Shown piece after piece: positions 1 through 9,814 of a stretch of 64,000 nucleotides of DNA. A program made the position numbers and the translations under genes. The stretch covers positions 62,001-126,000 of the forward strand of contig NC_089452.1 of assembly GCF_026210795.1 (NCBI RefSeq), read 5' to 3'. The stretch is from Rhizophagus irregularis. Taxonomy: Eukaryota > Glomeromycota > Glomeromycetes > Glomerales > Glomeraceae. The notes under the pieces are model-generated. The model was given only the letters and a program-made list of their open reading frames with translations, was not told the origin of the DNA and did no database searches. How positions within the stretch are numbered: the stretch's first letter is position 1; each line of letters starts with the position of its first letter.

Positions 1-915
1 ACTCTAAACGCAATTCCGCACGCAATAAAAAATTTAACTAATGCACGATTAATTCGTGTACATCTTTGTTCGTTAAGCTCTGTTGAATCATGGTAATCAT
101 CCATGTTACTTTGACCTTCAGAGTATTTTCTTTTTTTGGATGACTTGGACTTATCTTGCCGTTCCATTACTTTAGTCATATACCTTCTAACAACTGCTGC
201 TGGCGCATCTGGACAATGGTTTGAAAGATGCTCTTCGAGCTTTGAAACTTCACCGCGTGACCATGTATTCTTACAGTACTTGCAGGAGGAGGCAAATTTG
301 CCAGAACCAACAGCTTCTCCTTTATTAATATCTTCCCAAATGCTATTAGGTGGCCGACCTCCTCTATTTTTCATTTTAATGGGTGAATCTTCTATGTGAT
401 CAGTCATTTGAAACAGTTTATTATTAATATTATTATTAAGAAAACGGAAGAAAGTAAAAGAAACTTTAGTTCAGTGTTAAAGGAGATGACGGAATTGGGT
501 TTATTAAATGCATGTTACGCATTTTCCTTTAATGAATATAAGCCCCTTAAAAAAAAACTGTAAAAACGTGTAATATCATAATATTAATATGGGAGTTAGA
601 AATGAAAATTCTAACACTAGATAAAGCTTAAAAGAACTAAGACGACGGTAAAATATTGAAGTTTAATCTTTTATCTGTAGATTATTTGATCATCAAAATT
701 ATATTATTAATTGGTGTAACTTGGCGTAACTATATGCAAATCTTATGATCAACTATGCCGAAACTACGGAGAAACCTATTATAGAGGTTTCGGCATGTTT
801 CGGCAGTTTCGCAATTTTGACAGGTTTCGCAGTTTCAGCGTTTCGGCGTTTCAGCACTATATAAGAGGTTTCACCTTTCGGCATTAGGCCAAACAGGTTT
901 CGGCAAGCAACCTTA
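1..915 (-). mobile_element. hAT transposon, terminal 915 bp (left copy, cut by window edge)
   Basis: This is an inverted copy of 34595-35509, the same length with no gaps and about five substitutions seen by hand. It ends at 915 with the terminal repeat gtttcggcaagcaacctta, followed by the 8-bp target duplication ctcatgcc (916-923). It contains the subterminal CCGAAAC clusters (about 750-900) and, on the minus strand from about 413 down to 1, the start of the transposase with its BED zinc finger. The rest of the element lies to the left of the window. The target-site partner of ctcatgcc is not beside this copy; it is at 39100-39107, which is the key to the inversion described under findings. 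Confidence 0.93.
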
Positions 916-2439
916 CTCATGCCAAGCATCCCTACATCAGTGGGCAAACAAAACCCTAATCTAGTGTACACAAATATGGGTGCAGCGTTTTGTGTTAATA
1001 ATGAACCTGCTTTGTCAGCCCAAACAAATTTATCATTATGGCCTTCATCTACACGTGCAGAATTAGTGGCCATTTGTCTGGCATTACTCACAGGTCCTAT
1101 GAATGCAAAAATCAGGATCTATACAGACAGTCAAAGCACCATCTACATGATCAATAATCAACATAATAAATCAGGCAGGAAACTACTAAAACAGACTAAT
1201 TCTTTAATCTTACTCAAGATAGATATTCTTTTACAAGAAAAAAAGATGGATCTAGAATTAGTGAAAGTTAAGGGACATAGTGGAGATGTTATGAATGAAA
1301 TGGTAGATGAATTAGCTAAAACTACAAGTAACAACAGCTGCTACTTTAACAACAGGTTTAGCTATAGTAGTAGGACAGTTAGATTTTTTCCAATTTTCAA
1401 ACAGATCCCAATAGAGTACAATTTAAGGAAATTTATCAAAACTCTAATGAATGCTAGAGTGGCAGCAGAATGGTCAATGTTAAAAACCAATGGACATGAA
1501 ATACCAATTGCCTGGAATATAACATGGAACTTAATTCATAGATATAAAGGGTTTAATTGTATTTCAGTTAAAAAACACTGGCATTTAATTTTTATTATTA
1601 AACTATTTGCTAAACTTCTTCCTATAGGTACTATCCTGTTACAGCGAAAACCAAATATATACAAAAATTTTGTTTGTCCCAGGTGCAATGCTAATAAAGA
1701 AGAAAACAGATATCATTTTATTGAATGTGATGCCAATAAGGATCTATGGCCTATAATTAAAAGTAGAATGCAAGATGATGTGATTCCTATAATTCAAAAA
1801 TGGAGTAACATACCAGAAAACACACCTAAAGCCATAAGTGAGAAATTAAACCAGATACTAGGATTACAACATAATAACAAAAAATTTATTGATTTTAGCT
1901 CATTGGCCTTGGAAGCTAAAATTAACACCAATATTTCCAAAATTTCAAAACAAACATTTGGATTCTCAGAATCAAAAAACATTTTATTCTTGGCTTCACT
2001 TTTGGACTCCTTTATTATTCACTTTAAAGAACTAATTTGGATACCAAGATGTAATGCTACTATTGCATGGGAAAAGACTAGAAATATTGGAAGAAAAGAA
2101 AAATTAAATGAATCCGAAAATATGGATCGTTATTTCAAATCCTCTCACCAACAGGTTAAACACTTAAAACAGGATAAACAAACTTTAAAGAAGAACAATT
2201 ATTCAGATTTACAGGAAGATCAAATTGCAGTACTTGATAATATTTCAATTGAGTTGGATTCAGTGCAGTCTGAAAATTCATTAAATGAAAATCACATTAT
2301 ATCAAAGTGTTATAGAGTGGGAAAAAAAGCTCAAGATCAGATGAGTTTACTAATCAGTAATAACTGGTGGTATAGCTGGGCATATAAGAAAACAAAAAAT
2401 ATTATTAACAATGTTATAATAGATCTAATAACAACATAA
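916..2439 (+). pseudogene. LINE ORF2 C-terminal half: RNase H and zinc-binding tail
   Basis: 507 codons open without a stop. It continues the RNase H domain begun at 39.1 kb: acidic residues appear in STRAELVAI (E), IYTDSQST (D) and the GHSGDVMNEMVDELA block. Further on is a CPRC...HFIEC zinc-binding motif (about 1678-1730) typical of LINE C-termini, then a charged tail. The first D of RNase H (YTDGS) is on the other side of the hAT insertion, so this piece is not a functional enzyme by itself. The 919 ATG is part of the original ...SLMPS... codons, not a natural start. Removing hAT and one copy of ctcatgcc restores the frame exactly. Confidence 0.88.
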
Positions 2440-2676
2440 TTAATTTTACTCTGAACTTAAATTCATTAATTTTGAAAAAAAAAAAAAAAAAAAAAAAAAC
2501 CTCAAATCTTGTAGTTCAAATTAATTGGTATAGTATCAACTATCATTTTTCTTTTATTATTTATATTTTGATGATTGCATCCTGCTGGGTGGATATAGCT
2601 CATGATAATTTATTTGTATGGTATATAAACTTAATATCAATAAAGCATATATAAATCATTAAAAAAAAAAAAAAAA
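2440..2676 (+). other. LINE 3' UTR and poly(A) tail
   Basis: Non-coding. It holds an A-run of about 23 at 2475-2497 and terminal poly(A) near 2661-2678, with aataaa-like signals just before it. It marks target-primed reverse transcription. Confidence 0.8.
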
Positions 2677-3384
2677 AATAAATAGTATTGTACTGATCTG
2701 GTAATTTTGTTTACTATCATGATGATAATGGTCAAAAAAAACTTGGAAGATTAAGATCAATTTTAAAAAATGAGGATGGATATTATCAGTTACGAATTCA
2801 AAAAATTTTGGAATATAGAGATTTACCCAGAAATTTAAAAGGGTTACCAAGACAACGTCGTTCTATTACCGGTGAAGTATGGTTACAAGACGAACCATTT
2901 TTAATTATAATGACTTCTCAAATTTTAGAAAAAGTAACTATATTGATGATGTTTCAACATCAAAATATTCCTGATGGTTCATTGCAGATTAGTGAAATAA
3001 TTTATAAATGTAATAACCGTTGGCACGTTCGTAATGTAAAGCTTTCATACCTACATCCATCTAATTACATTTCTATCAGAAATCCACCATCATCATCTAT
3101 GCCAATCTATAAGCTGATTTTAGATCTTTATTATGATGATTTTGGTACATTTAGAAATGTATACCATTCTCTAGGTGGTGTTTATGTACAGTTTGGAAAT
3201 ATGCCAGCACATCAAAAAAAGCTAATAAAGAACCATTTTGTTATTGGGTTTATCCCATTTGGAGGAAAATTTGACGAATTTATGATACCATTCATTTCAG
3301 AAATGAAGGAATTAGAGAAAGGAAAGGTGATGACTGTCCAAGGACAAGATGCATGGATAATTGCTGGTTTAGGCGTTGTTACGG

Positions 3385-3457
3385 CAGATTTACCTCAAGG
3401 TAACAATTTGACAGGAGACAACGCCAGATTTACCTCAAGGTAACAATTTGACAGGAG
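3385..3457 (+). repeat. 40-bp tandem duplication in coding exon
   Basis: The 40 bases from 3385 are repeated from 3425. Forty is not a multiple of three, so the frame breaks. Reading from the second unit restores ...NNLTGVLR and a GT donor at 3465. Confidence 0.9.
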
Positions 3458-3905
3458 TATTAAGGTATTTTTTCAATTTAGTTAATAATATAATAATATA
3501 ATTTTATGACAACTATTAAAATTTTTTAAAAAATAAATTTAGACATAATGCAAATAAGGGTTGTCGTACTTGTAAAACTACTAAAGAATCATTGAGTGCT
3601 CACAATCAGGATATCGTAATAACATTACGTTATCATCATATTACAGACGAAGAAATCTTAAAAATTTCTCATGAGACTATAATGTCAAGAAGAGATCAAC
3701 TTTGTACAGAATATGGTTTACGATCATTACCTAGTATTTTAGATAAATTAAAAAGGGAAAGACATTTACATACGCCGCAGGATGTTTATCATGCGACTGC
3801 AGGAAAGATATGGCGGCTACTAAAATTAACTTGTGAATTATTTTCACAAGAAGAAGAAGATAATTTTATCAAAATTTGGAAAAATTTTGAAATCCCAAAA
3901 AGATG

Positions 3906-4105
3906 CACACGTCAAATGATCAAAAATAGGCAAAAAAAATGGCACAAATCGCATAAACTATTCGCAAATTTGTATAAACTATTTACAAATAGTATAGGTT
4001 AATTCGTAAATAGCCAAAAACAGCCAAGAATAGCCAAGAATAGCCAAGAATAGCCACTGCTTTTCGCGCCATTTTTTTTGCCAATTTTTAGCATTTCGAC
4101 CTGTG
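3906..4105 (+). mobile_element. CACTA-like MITE, copy 1 (200 bp)
   Basis: Imperfect terminal inverted repeats start CACACGTCAAATG and end ...CATTTCGACCTGTG, with a 3-bp target duplication ATG (3903-3905 and 4106-4108). Deleting the element and one ATG restores the coding order K-R-W-S-R-L-S. A 10-bp motif agccaagaat is repeated inside. A second copy is at 60309-60507, inverted, with target duplication TTA. Terminal CAC and 3-bp duplications fit the CACTA superfamily. Confidence 0.88.
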
Positions 4106-5489
4106 ATGGTCTCGCTTATCAAATCCGATTACTCACTACAATAGTTTTATGATGTTGGATTTACTTAGATTAGCTATGATTATGCCATTTTTGTTAAACC
4201 AGTTTTTAAAAGAATCAAGTATCAAACGTAATGAAACAGCCATGATTCAACAAAGAATTGATGCATTTCGAGTTAGTTCAGTTCCAAAAATTATTATATC
4301 TTGTTGGATACATGTTGCAAAAACTATGAAAGTGGTTGTTAACAAGAAATTTACATCAGATAGCTATGAGGAATTGCAACAATGTCTTGAAGAAAAGTTT
4401 TCAATTCTTCCAAAGGTATAGTTACAAATTTGATATTGAAATATGGAATAATTTCAAATAATTAACAATATTTTACTTTTTATAGGTTTTTGTAAATTTT
4501 GTTAATTTACCAAATATACACGTTAATATGCATCTTTTAATGCATGCTAAAACCTTTGGAACACTTATTAATACCCAAGTTGGTATAAAAGAAATGGTCC
4601 ATCGTATTTTTAAGGGGATGGTACCAAAGACTAATTGCAAAAACATAGATTTGGATTTATTAAAGCGTTACAATACTTTATTTGCAATTCGACATTTAGC
4701 AGATGGTGGTATTGATCCAAGATTTAATAGATCTTGTACTGGATTTACAAATTCAAATTTTGGACAATTATTTTTAAATTGGTATGTTACAGAAGATAAA
4801 TATTCAACTGAAGCAACTGAACAAGTTCAAGACGATGATGATGATACAAAAAGTAAGTATTTTATTGCATATAGTAGTACATGTTTGATATTTATATTTA
4901 CTAATCTTTTAATTTAGTTATATCTCCAGTAAACTTTATTTCCAATATTTCATTAAAAAAAAGAATGTCAAAGCAGAAACATGATAAACTTCTTTTAACT
5001 TTACATAATTTTAAAACTGAATTGTTTTTATCTTATGTGGATATGAAGTTTGAGGCGGCACTTATAAACTCTTCAATTAATTGGTACAAATTTGCATCAT
5101 ATATGATTGAAGAAGAAAATGGTATCCTTTCAAAAGTTCACCTACATCTCGATGATTTTATCACAATTTATGAAGAAGATCATGAAGAATCTTATGCAAT
5201 AATCAAAGGTATCTTTCAACATAAGGGTAATAATAACAAATATTATGCATTTATTGTTGTAGATTGGTTTGAAGATACTATGGTTGAACATTCAGTATTA
5301 AAATGTCCACTTTACCGTCTTCAAGCAACAGGAGATAAATGGAGACGTATTTTTCCAATTACTGTAATAGATAATGTTCAAAAAGTACACTTTATTCATA
5401 ATTGTAATTCAGAAAGGTGCCAACTACCAAATCATGATACTACAAATAGAATTTGGATAAAAAATAATTTTTATTTTACAGCCATATAA

Positions 5490-6834
5490 TTATATTAATT
5501 ATATAAATATAATAAAATAATTATTTTAATTTGTATTGTATAAAATTTTGGTTAAAATTAACTAACCAATAAAATCATATGCATGATGTAATAATAAATT
5601 AAAATTAACCAATTAAAATTACTTTAATTACATGCATGTGATATCTAAAAATAGCTAAAATTCGCGTTTATTAATGAGATTTTTTTTGTTTATTTTCAAA
5701 AATACGCTTTTCTCTTGTCTTTTATATTAACACTTTACGATATTTTAGATTTTAGTTCGTCTCTTTTTTTCTCTTTTTAAAGTATACTTTAATTATCTCT
5801 TTACAATATTAACAATACTTTATTAGTTTACTATATATTCAACATAGTAAGACATCCACATACGAAAAGCAAGAATAAAAGCAAGAATAAAGAAAAGAAA
5901 ATGTACCCGCCACTCATATATGAAAAAAAAGAATAAAAGAAAGGAAAAATGTACCCACTACCCACATACAAAAGAGAGAAAAGCTGCTTTTAAATAAATA
6001 GTGGAAAGGTATGAAAATAGGATATACGTGTATTTTTCATATTTTTTTTACAATATGTTGTGGTTTGAGTCTTTCTTTGTTAGACTGTGGTATAAATGTG
6101 AATATATTTTTTAACGGCCATGTATCTATTGCTTGTTAAATATATTTGCAATTTTTTGTCTTTCTTTGTTAGACTGTGGTATTACAATATGAAGTGTGAA
6201 TATATTTTTCAACGGCCATGTATCTATTGCTTGTTAAATATATTTGCAATTTCTTTTGTAATATTTGCTTTAGCCTGGAGGAAAATGTTATGAAATAGGG
6301 CTGGATATTTTATGACATTTTCTGCCTTCCAATTACTTTGTCCGGAGGTAGCCTGACAATTTGTCATTGTCCTTCAGTCGTAGCAACCAGCATTTTTTTA
6401 CAATATTATGATTTTAAGAAACAAAACACTTTCAAAAAAATTTAAAGAAAGAACTAACTTAAAAATATTAACATTTTTATTATTCTTTACAAAATCCTGG
6501 AATTACCTACTCTAACTATTATCCTAAGGTTATGTATTAAATTTTAAATATATTTTACAAAGAGTACATTTTATTAATCATGATTGTTTTATATATATAT
6601 ATATATATATATATTTTAAAATTGAAAATGACGTATCCATCTACTTATATACGAAAGAAAAGAATAAAAAAGAGAAGAAAAGAATAAAAAAAAGGAAGAA
6701 AAAAAACGTATTCCACTCACCCATAATAATCCACTAATAAAAAATTATTATTATTAATGTATAATAAATAAATGTAAAACATTTTTTGTAATATTAATTC
6801 GATATTAATATGATATTATTATGATGTAGTTAAT
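5490..6834. other. Non-coding AT-rich stretch
   Basis: No gene seen. It holds a roughly 90-bp near-tandem duplication at about 6070-6262 (each unit begins gtctttctttgttagactg and contains aacggccatgtatctattgc) and an (AT)n run at about 6589-6614. Confidence 0.6.
6070..6262 (+). repeat. Two-copy tandem repeat, ~90 bp
   Basis: Units start at about 6070 and 6159. Both contain gttagactgtggt and aacggccatgtatctattgc, separated by a short variable spacer. Confidence 0.8.
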
Positions 6835-7096
6835 AAAATGTCAAATATTTTGTAATATTAATTCAATGTTAATACGACATCACTACGATGTGATTACGAT
6901 ATCAAATAAAATGTCAAATATTTTGTAATATTAATTCAATATTAATACGACATTACTACGATGTGGTTACGATATCAAATAGATGTAAAATATTTTTGCA
7001 ATATTAATTCGATGTTAATATGATATCACTACGATGTGGTTACGATATCAAATAAAATGTCAAATATTTTGTAATATTAATTCAATGTTAATACGA
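6835..7096 (+). repeat. 73-bp satellite, left flank of LTR element
   Basis: Units begin near 6835, 6908, 6980 and 7054 (period 73-74) and contain taatattaattcaatgttaa and acgacatcactacgatgtg. The array is broken at ...atacga (7096) by the LTR retrotransposon and resumes at 18541 with acgacatgg, so the element inserted inside one unit. Confidence 0.88.
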
Positions 7097-8190
7097 TGTA
7101 AACGGTCGAATATCAAGCATGAAATATGATAAAATTCAACCACCAAATGTAATTGCCAAATATCAAGAACAAACAAATTAATGGTGAATCGGCGTAGACG
7201 GATAAATAATTAGCCGAAAAGGATAAACATTTAGGAAGAGTAATGATCTACATGATGTAATATTTATCAAATGATTGACAAGGAACCAATAGGATAATTA
7301 GAGTCGATCAATTGCGGCTTAGCAATCTTTAACAATAAGAACAATTAGAAAGAATAATTATAAGCCACAAAAGATAGATTATAAGCGAAACACATAAAGT
7401 AAGTTAAAAGAACATATAAAATAATGTCAGAAAAATTAAAGAACATAAAATAATATAAAAGATAATATAAAAAGATAGTATAAAGATGGAACGTAAAAGA
7501 TAATATATTAAAAAGAACATATATAAAAAGATAATATATTAAAAAGAATATATAAAAGATAGCATATTAGAAAATAGCGTATTTAAAATATAGATAGTAT
7601 ATTAGAAAGATAGTTCAAAGATAATATGTAAAAGAACATAAAAGATAGTATATAGATAGAATAGAAAGTAGTGTAAATTTGTATAAATAGAGAACGGAAT
7701 TCAAAGTAATTCCACAGTTCTCATCCACAGAACTCAATAAAAATATAAGTTTCATTTAATTATTCGTTAGTAAAGTTTAATATTAATTAAAGGTAATAGG
7801 TTCGCCCTAAACTTTAATTAATGTTCGCTTAATTAATTTTAATTGAATAAAATGGAAATTTTAAGATGAATTAAATATACGCTTTTGAAAAGTAATAATT
7901 CGTAGCGAGAGCTATTGAAGTTTGAAATTAAAGGTAAAAGTGGATATAATTTGGGGAAAATTTAGAGAAGTTAAATTTTATTTTATATCGTTCAACGTTT
8001 TATATTACTAACGCTATTTATGTCGTGAACCAAGAATGTTGTTGTATGTTGTTCGTTGTTTATGTTGTTTGATAATTATGCTGTTCGTTTATTTGTTCGT
8101 TCGTTCGTTTATTCGTTCGTTTGACCATGGGAATGCCCGTTCGACGTGGCAACTCTGTAAATTGATGACAGAGGGAATTGGGGGATCTCA
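7097..8190 (+). repeat. 5' LTR
   Basis: 1094 bp, TG...CA, matching 17447-18540 except for four transitions. It contains a TATA box at 7682-7690, a polyadenylation-like AATAAA at 7736-7741, and a (TTCG)n-like stretch near 8095-8130. Confidence 0.96.
7682..7741 (+). promoter_or_regulatory. LTR core promoter and polyadenylation signal
   Basis: TATAAATAG (7682-7690), then AATAAA (7736-7741) about 50 bp on, suggests that the transcription start and R region lie just downstream of the TATA box. The same pair is in the 3' LTR at 18032-18040. Confidence 0.55.
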
Positions 8191-9814
8191 TATGGTGCAT
8201 GCTCGCAAGAAAGGAAATGATCATCATCACATGATTATTATGATAAGGAATATGAAAATTTAATTTCGTTAGTAAGTCACTGATAGGTATTATTAATCAA
8301 TATTTTATTTTAGAATTTATTTTTAGATTTCAGATTTTGACGAGTTCAAAAGGAACCAATAAATCAATAAGAATTTAATTGAGTCAAAAACTTGAAAAGG
8401 CGAAAGATTGGAGTTTGTTGTTGTGCAAGTAATCACTTAATTGAGAGAAAGCACAAGAATATTTCTTTCGGGAATAAAGTACCTGAGAAATTTCATAAGG
8501 AGATGGGGAAGTGAAAGATGAATTTTGGAATAAAGATTAATAATGGGAGAACACCAATGTATTATCCGGGGTTCATCTGTGTGGTATGGGTTACCTCTGA
8601 GTTTGAATTTTGGATAAATGCTCGAGATTGGAAAATTTTTATTCTTCGACATTAAAGATTATAATGTATGGGTTACGTCAAATCTGGATACCCAGCTCAA
8701 TAATGCGCAAATTGCTTTGGGGACGGGGAATAAAAATTGTAAAGACACCTACTATCAAGAAACATTGAAAGAATAAAATAGGACAAACCTGTAAACTATC
8801 ATGCTTTTACCCAATGGGAAAAAGATAGAGATAAGCCCAGTATAGGTCCACCAATTTGAGGAAAGATAAGTTGGTTTAGATGAGTTTTATGGATAGCTGA
8901 TGACTTTTGAAACTGGATTTTGAAAGGTTAGATTCACCCGTTAAGAGACAAGTCGGCCAACGAAGGAGGAAAAAATGGATACGTTGTATTGTTACAGGTC
9001 CTAGGCTACATTTCAGATGAAGGTTCCTGGTGTAGTGTCCTAGTTCACGCTCTCATTACAATGTTCCGTTAAAAGAAGATAAAATAGAAGGATATTTACA
9101 CATTAACGAGCCGTATAATGAATATTACGTGCAGTATTTAATAATAGAGTAAAATCCGAAAAGAAGGACATTTATTTAAAAGAAGAACATTTATTTGAAA
9201 AAGAATATTTATTTGAAAAAGAACATTTATTTGAAAAGAAGGACATTTATCTGAAAAGAACGACATTTATCTGAAAAGAACGACATTTTGTGTATCATAG
9301 ATTAATTTATATAATATAGAATATATAGTAAGAAGGATTTATGTGGACGATAAGAAAGATTGGAAATTCGCAAACTTTAAAAGTTATGAAAATTTCGGAG
9401 TTTGTGATATGTGAAATTATGGATCTTGGTGACAAAAAAAAAAAAAAAAGATGTGATAAGTGAAATTATGAATCATGGTGACAAAAGAAGTGATATGTGA
9501 AATTATGAATATCGGTGATAAAAGATAAACTTTGTGGCGCAGTAAAAACCTCCGCAGACTGAGGAGATCGTGGACTTAGAATAATTTTTGAAATTTTGAG
9601 GCGCAGTAAAAATTAATAGTAAAATATGGCGTAGCGAATATATAGAACTGAAAGATGGAATCTAAAGATTGAAAGAAGTAATCTATTTAAAGATAAAAGA
9701 ATGTTTAGAAGATCAAAAATAGAAACAATAAGAGTGAAATATATATATATAGAGAGATAGGAATCCGATTGAGATTCTGGATGGATATTCATAGCAATTT
9801 AACTAAAGCATACA
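8191..9814 (+). other. Retrotransposon leader, 1.6 kb, non-coding
   Basis: Between the 5' LTR and the Gag start. It begins ta-tggtgcatgctcgc (candidate tRNA primer site; I could not match a tRNA). Degenerate repeats are present: gaacatttatttgaaaa units at about 9165-9290 and gtgaaattatgaat(c/a)tggtga units at about 9405-9530. No convincing ORF. Confidence 0.65.

Larger units (their letters stand above)
916..2676 (+). mobile_element. LINE retrotransposon, 3' part (RNase H, C-terminus, 3' UTR, poly(A))
   Basis: 3' portion of a non-LTR retrotransposon whose 5' portion lies at 39100-43341 on the minus strand. It begins inside the RNase H domain, exactly at the hAT target duplication, runs through a coding part ending at 2439 and a 3' UTR with an internal A-run (about 2475-2497), and ends in a poly(A) tail at about 2661-2678. 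The sequence aataaatagtattgt directly follows (2677-2691) and is repeated beside the LINE 5' end at 43342-43356, so it is the LINE target duplication. Confidence 0.9.
2697..5489 (+). pseudogene. Tnp2/Plavaka-like transposase-related gene, 3' part, with BAH-like C-terminus
   Basis: Coding from about 2697 (open from TCT GGT AAT) in four exon blocks, with introns 3465-3542, 4416-4485 and 4853-4917, ending at the TAA at 5487-5489. Exon 1 carries LYYDDFGTFRN and GVVTADLPQGN and leads across intron 1 into NKGCRTCKTTK. A D..D..GC-x2-C order is seen in CACTA/Tnp2-type fungal transposases, so I place it there with caution. The last exon (about 5120-5400) resembles a BAH domain (chromatin-binding family). 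Damage: a 40-bp tandem duplication (3385-3424 repeated from 3425) shifts the frame, and a 200-bp MITE (3906-4105) sits in exon 2. Its 5' half is at 43357-44377 on the other strand, separated by the LINE/hAT insertions and the inversion. Confidence 0.6.

Noticed and set aside
753-1091. 112-residue minus-strand frame spanning the hAT end and LINE
   Set aside because: Crosses a transposon junction; chance reading of the repeat terminus and the RNase H complement.
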